Shown here one piece after another: positions 53,922-62,845 of a stretch of 64,000 nt of DNA (its first letter is position 1; the number at the start of each line of letters is the position of its first letter). The notes under the pieces were generated by a model, which made no database searches, was not told the DNA's origin, and saw nothing but the letters and a program-made list of their open reading frames with translations. Source of the stretch: JAJEFO01 sp965208685 (GTDB lineage Bacteria; Pseudomonadota; Alphaproteobacteria; Rhodobacterales; Rhodobacteraceae); NCBI GenBank assembly GCA_965208685.1, contig CBDBPL010000007.1:1426001-1490000 (forward strand), read 5' to 3'. A program made the position numbers and the translations under genes.

Positions 53922-55487
53922 ATGCCCCATGTTGCGACCGACCCGCGCTTCACCGAACTGATCGACCTGAACGCGCCGGTGCGCCAGATCGGCAGCGGCT
54001 TCACGTTCACCGAGGGACCGCTGTGGCATCCGCTTGAACAGCATCTGGTCTTTTCGGACATGCCCGGGGATGTCCGGCGCCGCTGGTCAGAGACAGGCGG
54101 CGTCGAAGAGGTCATGCGCCCGTCGAACAAGGGCAATGGCATGACCTATGATGCCGACCTGAATCTCCTGGTCTGCGAACACGCGACGTCTTCGGTCGCG
54201 CGGTTCAATCGCGATGGCTCGCGAGACGTCCTCGCCAGTCACTTCGAGGGCAAGGAGCTGAACTCCCCCAACGACATTTGCGTGCGCTCGGACGGTTCGG
54301 TCTATTTCACCGATCCGACCTTCGGCCGGATGGAACACTTCGGGGTGCCGAGGCCGCTTCAACAGGGGTTTCAGGGCGTCTACCGACTCTCGCCCGGGCA
54401 TCGCCCCGGCGACGAGCCGCAGCTCGTGTCAGACAGGTACATGTTCGGGCAGCCCAACGGGCTTTGCTTCAGCCCCTGCGAGCAGTTCATGTGGGTCAAC
54501 GATACGGATCAGGCAAACATCCGGATGTTCGATGTCGGCCCCAAAGGCGCACTGGTCAATGCCAGGCTCTTCGCAAGCGGCATCAAGGAGGACGGCCGCG
54601 CCGGGCTGCCGGACGGAATGAAGTCTGACACCAACGGCAACGTCTACGTGACTGGTCCTGGGGGCGTCTGGGTATATGACTTCCACGGCGTGAAGCTCGG
54701 CGAAGTCATCGTGCCCGAGCAGTCGGCAAACCTGCACTGGGGCGGAGAGCACTGGCAAACGCTCTACATTTGCGCGACGACCGGCGTCTATGCCGTGGGC
54801 CTGAAATCTCGGGGGCGGGAGGAGCCGTTCATGCGTGCTCAACCGACACCCTCACGCGCTTCGACGGGTGCCACAGCGGCAATCGATCCGCGCAGGACAG
54901 CCTTGATCATCCAGGACATGCAAAACGATGTCATCATTGATGGCGGCGCGTTCGCCGAGAGCGGATCGCCCGCGCACGCCAGGTCGCAGAACGTCGTGGC
55001 GAATTCCCGGCGGCTGGCCGATGCTTGCAGGCGCGCGGGCGTGACAGTCATTCACGTGCATTTCATCTGCGAGCCGGGGCATCCCAAGATTGGCCCCAAC
55101 GCGCCGCTCTATTCGGGTCTCATCGATGCGGGAGCAATGGTTCGCGGCTCTTGGGGCGCTGCCCCGGTGGCCGGGCTAGAGCCGCAGGGATCCGATCTTG
55201 TCGTTGAGAAAATGTCGATGAGTCCGTGGGAAACCTCGCGCCTGCAAAGCTATCTCAGGCACGGCGGGATAGACACGCTGATAAATTCCGGTGCATGGAC
55301 CAACATGTCTGTCGAACACACCGCCCGCACGGGTGCGGACAAGGGGTTCCGGGTGATCGTTCCCGAGGATGCCTGTTCGACCATGAATGACGAGTGGCAC
55401 CGGGCATCGATTGACTTTGCGATGGCGAATGTTGCCGAAATAACAAGCGTCGACCGTGTCATCTCTCGGCTGGAGGCAGGCGGATGA
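53922..55487 (+). CDS. SMP-30/gluconolactonase domain fused to an isochorismatase-like domain
   Basis: A 521-residue fusion. Residues 1 to about 300 form an SMP-30/gluconolactonase beta-propeller with metal ligands in FTEGPLW (Glu), NSPNDICV (Asn) and LPDGMKSD (Asp). After a short linker, residues about 322-521 form an isochorismatase-like cysteine-hydrolase fold. Its Asp (LIIQDMQND) and Lys (VVEKMSMSPW) of the usual triad are present, but the nucleophile block reads GAWTNMSVEHTART, with Ser where TNxCVExTAR has Cys. The propeller probably hydrolyses a lactone. The second domain may hydrolyse differently or bind only. Fusion implies consecutive steps. Confidence 0.88.
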   Translation: MPHVATDPRFTELIDLNAPVRQIGSGFTFTEGPLWHPLEQHLVFSDMPGDVRRRWSETGGVEEVMRPSNKGNGMTYDADLNLLVCEHATSSVARFNRDGSRDVLASHFEGKELNSPNDICVRSDGSVYFTDPTFGRMEHFGVPRPLQQGFQGVYRLSPGHRPGDEPQLVSDRYMFGQPNGLCFSPCEQFMWVNDTDQANIRMFDVGPKGALVNARLFASGIKEDGRAGLPDGMKSDTNGNVYVTGPGGVWVYDFHGVKLGEVIVPEQSANLHWGGEHWQTLYICATTGVYAVGLKSRGREEPFMRAQPTPSRASTGATAAIDPRRTALIIQDMQNDVIIDGGAFAESGSPAHARSQNVVANSRRLADACRRAGVTVIHVHFICEPGHPKIGPNAPLYSGLIDAGAMVRGSWGAAPVAGLEPQGSDLVVEKMSMSPWETSRLQSYLRHGGIDTLINSGAWTNMSVEHTARTGADKGFRVIVPEDACSTMNDEWHRASIDFAMANVAEITSVDRVISRLEAGG

Positions 55488-56008
55488 CAACGGAGAGCCG
55501 CCAACGTTCAGAGAGGTACGAGCTCGCCGTTGAACGTCCTGTGACAATCATCGCGACCGCGATGAACATCATTCTTGGCGTTGCCCTGGCAATTGCTCTT
55601 GTCCTGAAGATCTACATGCTGGTTCTCACCGACTACGTTTGCGAGGCAGATGGCGCGACGCTCGGAAACCTCATTCGCTGCACTGCGACGCTTGACCTCG
55701 TGGCGGCGGTTCTTGCGGTCGCCGCAGCCCTCAATGCGGCGACCGTTCTCATTGTACCGAGCATTGAGTACTTCTCGCGGGCACTTGGATTCGCTGCGGC
55801 GGCGGCACTTGTTTCGCTGATGGGCGCCTATGTGGCTGGCGACTACGACTGGCGGATGACCTTGGCGTCAACCGCGCTGTTTGCGATCGTCTTTGCTGCG
55901 ATGTCGTGGAGGCGATTGTGGAATTCGATGCTTCCATCTGGTGCGCCGAAGATCCCACCAAGTCAAACGCCGGAATCCGGCAATGATCGTGCCGCGAACT
56001 CCTCTTGA
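55484..56008 (+). CDS. Small multi-pass membrane protein of unknown function
   Basis: A 174-residue protein overlapping the preceding stop by four bases (ATGA). Four hydrophobic segments are visible, at about residues 21-48, 67-90, 98-118 and 123-142. Two cysteines (YVCEAD and IRCTATLD) lie on the first external loop and could form a disulfide. The tail is polar and Pro/Ser-rich. No family was recognised. As the last gene of the operon it could be a small transporter partner or electron-transfer membrane anchor; neither is supported beyond context. Confidence 0.75.
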   Translation: MTTESRQRSERYELAVERPVTIIATAMNIILGVALAIALVLKIYMLVLTDYVCEADGATLGNLIRCTATLDLVAAVLAVAAALNAATVLIVPSIEYFSRALGFAAAAALVSLMGAYVAGDYDWRMTLASTALFAIVFAAMSWRRLWNSMLPSGAPKIPPSQTPESGNDRAANSS

Positions 56009-56165
56009 CATGGCACTTCAGGAAAGCTCTGCGTCGACGACCCTTTGAGACGTGCTTGCGTCATTTGGCGAGTTCCAGGCTGCAGTCCAATCTCGCGCGC
56101 CTCGACCGGTCGCGTGCCTTCGCCAATTCTGCACCTGTGGCTGTGCGAGCCCGCTTCGCTGACGG

Positions 56166-56390
56166 TCATGCCCTTGCGGCGATCAGTTCTGACGCCTTCA
56201 ACGTGCCGCCAGGGCAGTGCGGCAGACCGACGGCCTTCAGGCCTGCCTCAACAAGAGCCAGAGCACCGAAAATCACTTGGGCGTTGAAACGCCCCATATG
56301 GCCAAGCCGGAAGAAGTGGTGCCACTCAGGTTCGGTCTTTTCCGCCATGCCTAGGCCGACTCCCAATGAGAGTCCTGCACGGCTCACCAC
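56166..56390 (-). pseudogene. C-terminal remnant of a class-V (alanine-glyoxylate-like) aminotransferase
   Basis: The minus strand encodes about 74 residues: GLSLGVGLGMAEKTEPEW, then FFRLGHMGRFNAQVIFGAL and GLKAVGLPH, ending ASELIAARA. The R-x-GHMG block and the following helix are the conserved end of PLP aminotransferases of the alanine-glyoxylate group. Everything upstream is missing. The remainder of 56009-56165 and 56391-56492 shows no gene. Confidence 0.65.
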
Positions 56391-56492
56391 TGATCACAAA
56401 ATTTCCTTTCCCTGCTTGGGGTTGGTGTCAGAATTGACGAACCTCTTGGGAGGGTTCGCCAAATTCAGACGTCCTGAACTCGACCAGATTTC

Positions 56493-56825
56493 TTACAATG
56501 AACGTGATGCCTCTTGCCCGGTGGTCCGTGCGAATGCGGGAAGCTCGTAGACCAAGCGCAGTCCGGTTCCGGGGAAGACCGTGCCTGTCCGGTTGAGCTC
56601 GTCGAGCAGTCCGGCGATGGCGGCGTCGCCGGCGTTGCTGGCGGTCCCGAGGATGCGCACACGCAGGACGCCGCTCTCCTGGTCCGGAACGATGTCGGCC
56701 TCCGACCGGAACAGTTCCGCGAGGGGACGGCGCGGTTGCGCAGCGTGCCGAGCCTGCTCCGCATCCGGTTGATCCGGCGGTCCAGCTCGCGCCGGGCCGG
56801 GTTGACGTCGGGCTGGTGATAGCAT
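56493..56825 (-). pseudogene. C-terminal fragment of a DDE-type transposase
   Basis: The minus strand carries RPLAELFRSEADIVPDQESG, then LRVRILGTASNAGDAAIAGL and LDELNRTGTVFPGTGLRLVY. The LNxTxTxxPGTxLRLVYE end is a pattern I associate with large insertion-sequence transposases. The preceding helix (RRINRMRSRLGTLRNR) is in a different frame, so a frameshift lies near 56718. Only this tail of the transposase is present. Confidence 0.5.
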
Positions 56826-56888
56826 GTAGAGCGCGGCAAGGTCATGAGGTCACACCCGCGTCCGATCGTGATGCAATCGGGCCGGTGA

Positions 56889-57197
56889 TCACGGATCCAG
56901 ACCCGTCTCTCTGCGACTGTCCGCGCACTCGATCCCCCTTGGAAACTCGATCTCCAATGCCTGGCGGCCAACCAGCCGCTCCAAGGCCGCGATGCGCGCC
57001 TTGCACTCGGACAGCAGGTCGGCCTCGACTGCGTCATCGTCGCAGGATCCGCGCTCGTACTTCTCGATCCAGATGCGGATGAGGCTGCGGCAAACATCAT
57101 GACGTTCGCTCAGGGTCCGGAGCGCCTCTCCGTTCAGGTAGGCCTCGACCACCTCGCGTTTCTTCGCAGTGCTGTGTCTTCGGTGTCTCCTGGTCAT
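56889..57197 (-). mobile_element. IS3-type OrfA-like helix-turn-helix protein (orphan)
   Basis: A 102-residue protein with a good AAGGAGG ribosome site before the ATG at 57197. It reads MTRRHRRHSTAKKREVVEAY, then the helix-turn-helix segment LSERHDVCRSLIRIWIEKYE and a coiled LLSECKARIAALERLVGRQALEIEF. This is the layout of IS3-family OrfA. The C-terminus diverges after EIEF, and no OrfB integrase follows. The copy is therefore defective. Confidence 0.65.
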
Positions 57198-57375
57198 GGA
57201 ACCTCCTTACAGAAGGCCCCGGATGGGGGAAAATTGAATCGCCAAATTGTCCAACCGCAGGGGCGCACTCCATGGCGAGCTTCAGGTTGAGCTGCATTAG
57301 GCATTGGCACACCGGGCCGTGGTTGTTGCTCTGTCAATATGCTTGAAGCATCTGGATCAGTCGCCGCCCCATAAG

Positions 57376-57391
57376 GTTGTCGGTTGACAAC
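57376..57391. promoter_or_regulatory. Inverted repeat and promoter-like motif before the HicA-like gene
   Basis: GTTGTC-GGTT-GACAAC is a perfect 6-bp inverted repeat 22 nt before the HicA-like start. It overlaps a TTGACA (57384-57389), which has TATGTA 17 nt further on (57407-57412). That -10 would start transcription downstream of the ATG at 57413, so the motif is better read as an operator for the HTH partner than as the promoter. The 57198-57375 stretch has no gene. Confidence 0.4.
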
Positions 57392-57412
57392 TTAACTCTT
57401 GAGGCCTATGTA

Positions 57413-57691
57413 ATGTCCCGTAAGCCGCACAAGTCCAAGGAGATCGAAGCGGTCTTGCGTGAGCTCGAGTCCTTGGGTTGGACTGTCACTTTGCGATCCG
57501 GGCGCGGGCATGCTTGGGGCCTGATCCGCTGTCCTAACAACGATCCAGACTGCCGGTGCGGTGAGTTTTGTCAGATGGGTGTCTGGTCGACGCCACAGAA
57601 TCCGGGACGGTTTGCTCGGCAATTGAGGAACCGGGCGCTTGGCTGCACGAAGCTCGGCAATGCCGATGATGGCGCTCAAGAGGATGATTGA
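57413..57691 (+). CDS. HicA-like small protein (candidate toxin or RNA-binding partner)
   Basis: A 92-residue protein (SKEIEAVLRELESLGWTVTL, then RSGRGHAWGLIRC). The LGW-x-V...GHAWG core resembles the HicA double-stranded-RNA-binding-like fold (usual GW...GSHH). An inserted Cys-rich loop (PDCRCGEFC) and a C-terminal VWSTPQNPGRFARQLRNR form a recurrent hypothetical-protein family. The ATG at 57413 was chosen because the TTG-started extension overlaps the inverted repeat. The next gene starts one base after its stop, so the two form a pair. Toxin activity is inference. Confidence 0.7.
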   Translation: MSRKPHKSKEIEAVLRELESLGWTVTLRSGRGHAWGLIRCPNNDPDCRCGEFCQMGVWSTPQNPGRFARQLRNRALGCTKLGNADDGAQEDD

Positions 57692-57692
57692 C

Positions 57693-58286
57693 ATGGCAGA
57701 AATCGAATTCGAACTGGTCTTCGCCCTTCCCGAAGGCGATCACGATGCATTCGAACTGATGGATGCTGTCTTCGAGGCCGGATTCGAGGACGCCATTGTC
57801 GGAACCGGTGTGCCTGGCATGATCGGGATCGCGCTGGAAGCTGCCAGCGATCACGCCGAAGACGCCATTCTCGATGCAGCACGCGCGATCCAGAAACAGC
57901 TTCCTGCCGGGTCTGTACTGCGCGAAGTGCGCCCGGACCTGGTCAGCCTTGCTGATGTGGCAAAACGGCTCGATGTGACGCGCCAGTCGCTCCAGAAGCG
58001 CAAAATGCCCTTGCCCAGCCAGGGCGGCCTTTTCCGCATGGAAGAGGTTGCCGTCGTCATCATGGAAGCCGCGCAAGGTAAGGGCGCAGGAACCCGCAAG
58101 GGGCGTTTCTCGGTCGAGAAGGCCGCTAGATGGTTGAGTGCCGGCAAGCCTGCGCGCAGGGTCAACGCTGGTCTTGCCGTTGGCGTGATTGACGGCACGA
58201 CGCTGGAAATCCGTGAAGACGTCAAGCACTTCCTCTACGCGGACAATCCGGCAACCGACCCACAGAATAGTGCTGGCGCGGCCTGA
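57693..58286 (+). CDS. HTH protein paired with the HicA-like gene (candidate antitoxin/regulator)
   Basis: A 197-residue acidic protein. Residues 1-75 look like a small alpha/beta domain (EIEFELVFALPEGDHDAFEL). A helix-turn-helix lies near 87-110 (VSLADVAKRLDVTRQSLQKR). A basic stretch (GTRKGRFSVEKAARWLSAGK) and an acidic tail follow. The order toxin-like then DNA-binding protein matches HicAB-type modules, although no HicB fold is evident. It probably represses its own promoter through the inverted repeat at 57376-57391 (inference). Confidence 0.7.
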   Translation: MAEIEFELVFALPEGDHDAFELMDAVFEAGFEDAIVGTGVPGMIGIALEAASDHAEDAILDAARAIQKQLPAGSVLREVRPDLVSLADVAKRLDVTRQSLQKRKMPLPSQGGLFRMEEVAVVIMEAAQGKGAGTRKGRFSVEKAARWLSAGKPARRVNAGLAVGVIDGTTLEIREDVKHFLYADNPATDPQNSAGAA

Positions 58287-58479
58287 ACTTCCAAAAGCTC
58301 GTGTCGGGCGAGGCGCGACTGCCATGCCGCAGCTTGGCAAACGGCTCCCGCCTGCCAATCCACAGCTTGGAACCACACTCAATGCGTCACAGCCCCCTGT
58401 CCATTTCCCGTTCCCGAACCTCTAGCCTGAATTCCCAGTGCGCCGTGGAAAGGCGCGTTTTCCTTGTGGGTGCGAATCA

Positions 58480-59215
58480 CGCAACAGTTGTCGCTCGGTT
58501 GGTAGCAGCCACGGTTTGACGATGTAGACTGAAGACCTTGGTGTCAAAGGGCCGCCTTGGGCGGCTCAGCGAACAGGCAGGCCGGAACGCGATTCGAAAA
58601 AGGCAATGCGGGAGCCGACCCTCTGGGATTGGGGAAGGCCGACGGCCCGGGAAGCAAGGCGAATGCACCGGGCCTCCCGCCGGGGTATGGCGCCGGCGGC
58701 GGTCTGATGATGGAAGACGTGGCCAACATCGGGAAGCCCTGTCGGTGTGCACGCGCCAACCGGAACCCCGCGAGGGGCAGGCCGGGCCGGCAGGGTGGCG
58801 GAGACAGTACTGGAGACGCCGGGCAATCGAGGGAAGGGGCCTCATGAGCCTGCGGGAGTGGCGCTGCCTATCACCCCGCCTCAGAGACTCCGGATCGCGT
58901 CACGTGCGGAAGCGAAGGGGTCGGACCTGAACGGTTCGATCGAGGCGTGACCAGATCGGGTGGAAGGATGGCCGCAGTGCAGCGGTTGCGAATGGCCCGA
59001 CCGGCTCCTTCCATTCGCGCCGTCCCGGGGTTCCGTGTGCGAGGTGCACGATCCCACTGGAGAGCCCGGTGCCGGCGCACGCCGGGTTCGCAGAGAGCGG
59101 GGGACTGGAAACGCGGCCAAGGGAACCGGCTGAGGCCCGGAGCGAAAGCGACGGACACGCCACCGGACCCTAAAGCTGGCGCGCCAGCCCCCGACTCTAC
59201 CTCCTGGGGAGAGAC
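58480..59215 (+). ncRNA. Possible ORF-less or decayed group II intron RNA
   Basis: No coding frame in 58287-59539 looks like a protein. At 59062-59089 GAGCCCGG-TGC-CGGC-GCA-CG-CCGGGTTC folds like group II intron domain 5: an AGC-containing lower stem of 8 bp, a two-base bulge on the 3' strand and an apical helix. The apical part is about 6 nt shorter than the usual 34-nt domain 5. A GGGGGACTGGAAACGCGG segment after it could be domain 6, and CCGACTCTACC near 59191 resembles intron 3' ends. The outer limits given are guesses. The rest of 59216-59539 holds no gene apart from the leader of the transposase. Confidence 0.35.
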
Positions 59216-59539
59216 GTGACGCGAGACGGTCGCATTTTCTGGATTCCCCAGGCTCTCATTGGCTTGTCGCCGACAGTTCATCACATGATTGTATCGCAGT
59301 AGTAACAATAATCGTAAGATCATTATGGAGGCCGCGAGCGTCGCCCGGCATGGCGGCGACGGAATTCCCGCGCCGGCCGCCGCCGCGATGCACGTCCCCA
59401 GGTGGCTCTTGTCCCGGAAAACAACATGATCTTGCGCCCGGCCGTTCTTCAGCCACGTTCCCTTGACATCGACACCGCATCAGGCAGTTGACAGGGAGTG
59501 CCCATGATGATATTGTGACAATGTGTATTTTGTGCAGCA

Positions 59540-61291
59540 ATGAAGATTATGAGCATCAAGGACGCCTTCCTCAAGCCGCAGAACCCGGCACAGAGACGGT
59601 ACGAGGCCCTCAGGGCCCGCTATGTCGACGGAATGGACTGCAGGGCCGCGGCCGAAGCCTTCGGCTACAGCGTCGGGTCCTTCCGCAACCTCTGCTCCGC
59701 GTTCCGTGCCGATCCCGGCTGGGCCTTCTTCCAGCCGCCGCAGAGGCCGAAGGAGCTGCCGCCGCCGGGGATCGCGGCCACGCGCGGGCGCCGCAACGAC
59801 CGCATCCTGGCCCTGCGCCGGGAGCGGCAGATGTCCATCCACCAGATCGTCGACGTCCTCAGCGCCGAGGGCTGTCCCGCCAGCCCGTCGACCGTGGCCA
59901 AGGTGATCCGCGAGGCCGGGCTGGCGCGGCTGCCCCGGCGCTCGGCGGCGGTCCTGGCGGACATCGTCGGCCCCGACGTCGCGCCGGTCGCCGACCATCG
60001 TGCCTTCCGCATCGAGGACGGCGCCTTCCGCACCCGCTTCGGCGGGCTGTTCGTCTTCGTCCCGATGCTGGCGGCCCTCGATCTCGACCGGCTGCTCGAC
60101 GAGGCGGCCATGCCGGGGAGCGCCATGATCCCCGCGCCCGCCGCCTGGCGCGCGCTGCTCGCCCTCAAGCTCTGGGGCATCGGCCGGCCCGCGCAGGCCA
60201 TGGCCGAGGTCTTCGATCCCGGCCTGGCGCTCTTCGCCGGCCTCAACGCCATGCCCAAGCGCTCGACGCTCACCGAATACAGCACGCGGGTCGACCCGCG
60301 CCGGCTGCCCGTGCTGATGCGTGCGTGGAACCAGGCCGTCCGCGACCAGGGCCTGCGTCCCGGCGCCTCGTTCGACCTCGACTTCCACACAATCCCCTAC
60401 CATGGCGACCAGGCGCTGATCGAGAAGCACTACGTCTCCAAGCGCTCGCGCCGCCAGAACGGGGTTCTCGCCTTCCTCGCCCGCGACGCCGAGGCCCGCG
60501 TGTTCTGCTACGCCGACGCCACCGTCCGCAAGGACCGCCAGAACGACGCCATCCTCGACTTCGTCGCGGACTGGCTCGAGGAGACCGGCAGCCTGCCGGG
60601 CGAGCTGGTCTTCGACAGCCGCCTCACCACCCGCGCGAACCTGGCCGAGATCGACAGGCAGGGCATCGCCTTTCTCACCCTGCGCCGACGCTCGAAGAGG
60701 ATCATGGCCGCGCTCCGCGCGCGTCCCGAGGCCGACTGGCGCCGCATCCGCCTCGCCAACATCGGCCGCCGCTACCGCACGCCGCGGATCATCGACGAGA
60801 CCATCCGCCTGCCGCAGTATCCCGGCGAGATCCGCCAGATCGCGATCGCCGGGCTCGGCCATGACGACCCGGTCCTGCTCGTGACCAACCAGATGCGGGC
60901 GCGGCCCGCCGACCTCGTCGACCGCTATGCGCGGCGCATGGTCATCGAGAACCAGATCGCCGAGACCATCGACTTCTTCCACATGGACGCGCTCTCCGCC
61001 GCCGTGCCCATGCGCATCAACACCGACCTCCAGCTCACCCTCATGGCGAGCGGGCTCTACAGGCTCCTGGCAGACAGGATCGGCAACGGGCAGAGGAGCG
61101 CGCGGGCAAGGACCCTGTTCCGCAGCTTCATCGATGCCACCGCCACCGTCACCGTTTCCGAGCACGCCGTGCGCGTCCGCTTCGCGCGGCGGGCGCACAA
61201 CCCGATGATGGTCAACGCCGGCTTCGCCGACGCCGAGACCGTCGTGCCATGGCTCGGAGGCCGGGCCCTGAAGCTCGAATTCGGGCCGTGA
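59540..61291 (+). mobile_element. Insertion sequence: intact DDE transposase (IS1634/IS4-like)
   Basis: A 583-residue transposase. An N-terminal helix-turn-helix region lies at about residues 25-140 (CRAAAEAFGYSVGSFRNLCS and SIHQIVDVLSAEGCPASPST). The RNase-H-like DDE core has Asp in FDLDFHTIPYHGDQ (about 275), Asp in ELVFDSRLTT (about 352) and Glu in RYARRMVIENQIAETIDFFH (about 470). It is full length and unbroken. An ATG nine bases downstream is an equally plausible start. Terminal inverted repeats were not identified by eye. It separates the HicA-like region from the mobilisation genes. Confidence 0.82.
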
Positions 61292-61334
61292 AACCCGTCA
61301 TCCGTCACCGCTCCCCAATGCGTGGGAATTCAGG

Positions 61335-61637
61335 CTAGCTCTGTCTCAGCCGTTCTTCGGCGTCCCTCGCTAAGGTCAAGCTCTCGTTCAACATCGTGTC
61401 CAGCGCGTTGTAGGTGGCCTCTTCGCTCAGCAAGCCACGCAACGCCTGCATTGACGCGATCTGCGAGCGTATGAGCAACGTCGCGCAGCCCGCGATACCA
61501 TCCAACTGGGCTTGCAGCCTCTTCGTCGAGCGCGCTTCCAAGCCGCTCGATTCCTGCGCTGAGATTTCGCAGTCCGTCACCAACCGCTCGACGCAGGCGA
61601 GCAAGTCGCGCTCCAAGGCTGTCAGAGGTGCCGTCAT
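61335..61637 (-). CDS. MbeD-like mobilisation accessory protein
   Basis: A 100-residue, largely helical protein (ALERDLLACVERLVTDCEIS, then LEARSTKRLQAQLDGIAG) encoded entirely within the relaxase 3' region in a different frame. It is one base downstream of the MbeB-like gene. ColE1-type plasmids have a small entry-exclusion or mobilisation protein in this place. Assignment rests mainly on gene order and size. Confidence 0.6.
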   Translation of the reverse strand: MTAPLTALERDLLACVERLVTDCEISAQESSGLEARSTKRLQAQLDGIAGCATLLIRSQIASMQALRGLLSEEATYNALDTMLNESLTLARDAEERLRQS

Positions 61638-62099
61638 CTATCTCTCCTCGATCTTGATGCAGATCACCGGCGTTCCGGCCAGCGTGCAGGTGTTCAACTT
61701 GGTCTTTTCCGAGTCCAGCGTCAGCCAAGTCTGTTCCCCTCGGTCGATCCGTGTCAGCCCCAGTTCTGTCAATTCCGAGCGCGTCAGCAGCGACGTCCAG
61801 AACCAGCTCGCGGCCATCGTCGAGGCGATCCCCGTCACGATCAGCCCCGAGATCACCCAGGGCGAGATCGTCAGCCAGCGCCTGATCTGTTCGGTCCGCG
61901 TCTCGAACAAGCTCCTGTTCTCGTTCAGGAAGTGGCGCGTATCGCTCTCGATGGTACGCCGCGCGTCGCTCGCAATACCCGTCAGATCGGTCCTGAAGCT
62001 CTCCAGTTGGGATGCCATCGAGGCGGCGTAGTCCTGGCGTATCGCCTCCAGCTCCGCGTTCAATTTCTCGCTCAGCCGGGTCGGCTTTCCAGTCTTCAT
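61638..62099 (-). CDS. MbeB-like mobilisation protein with coiled coil and membrane segment
   Basis: A 153-residue protein whose ATG at 62099 follows AAAGGAGAGATTTTCC. The N-terminal 75 residues form a charged coiled coil (KLNAELEAIRQDYAASMASQ). A hydrophobic segment follows at about 79-105 (ISPWVISGLIVTGIASTMAA), then a small soluble tail (about 110-153). MbeB proteins have a similar helical-plus-membrane layout and stabilise the relaxosome. The gene lies inside the relaxase frame but is itself intact, even though the relaxase is broken. Confidence 0.65.
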   Translation of the reverse strand: MKTGKPTRLSEKLNAELEAIRQDYAASMASQLESFRTDLTGIASDARRTIESDTRHFLNENRSLFETRTEQIRRWLTISPWVISGLIVTGIASTMAASWFWTSLLTRSELTELGLTRIDRGEQTWLTLDSEKTKLNTCTLAGTPVICIKIEER

Positions 62100-62845
62100 G
62101 GAAAATCTCTCCTTTCAGGCGCCAGCGTTCGCCGGTCTCAGGGTCCTGGGCGGTCAGGTAGGCCTTGCCAACGCGGGGCAGGTCGAAACCGGCGTCGGCA
62201 AGGGCTTCGAGCATGCTGGCGCGGTCGGTGATCAGGCCTACACTGTGATCTGGTCCAGGATCCACGCATGCAGCTCGTCGCGGCCATGCGCGCGCGTTGG
62301 GGCCCCGATGGTGTCGCGCGCACCCTGGGCGCGCCCCAGCTCCATCGGATCGGCCCAGCCATGGCGCTGGTTCATCAGGTCGCGCAGGCTGTCATAGGCG
62401 TCCTGGTAGCCCGGTGGTGCGATATTCAGGCTGCGCCCCTTGGTCAGCTCCAGGCGCGGGGTACAGAAGTGCAGCTCGACGCGATCCTAGTGGCTGTGGC
62501 GAACCCAGAGCATGTCATATTGCTCGCCGTCCAGCCCGGCAAAGGCGAGCTGTTCGAAGTCGCCCATCACCTCGGCCTGCTGGGCTTCGCTCGGCGCGTC
62601 CTCGGCGGCAAAGCTGATCACGCCCGCGCGGTAGGTCCATTGGTGGCGGCTGGCGTCGATCAACGCCTCGGTGCGGCTGGGATCGTCGCGCAGCACCTCG
62701 GGCAAGGGATCGCGCGTCACCATCAAGGGCTGGCCATCGGCATCGCGGATCAGGTCGCGGTTGCCGTCATAGGCCAGCACGCACTCGGCCACCAGATACC
62801 CAATCGGCCCCGCGCCCGCGCCTTTGCCATTGGGGAAGAACTTGA

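Noticed and set aside
57384..57412. TTGACA and TATGTA with 17-base spacing as a sigma-70 promoter for the HicA-like gene
   Set aside because: Transcription would begin downstream of the chosen ATG at 57413; the overlapping inverted repeat is better read as an operator, and the real promoter was not located.
59480..61198. 572-codon minus-strand frame opposite the transposase
   Set aside because: GC-rich antisense shadow with low-complexity composition; the plus strand carries an intact DDE transposase.
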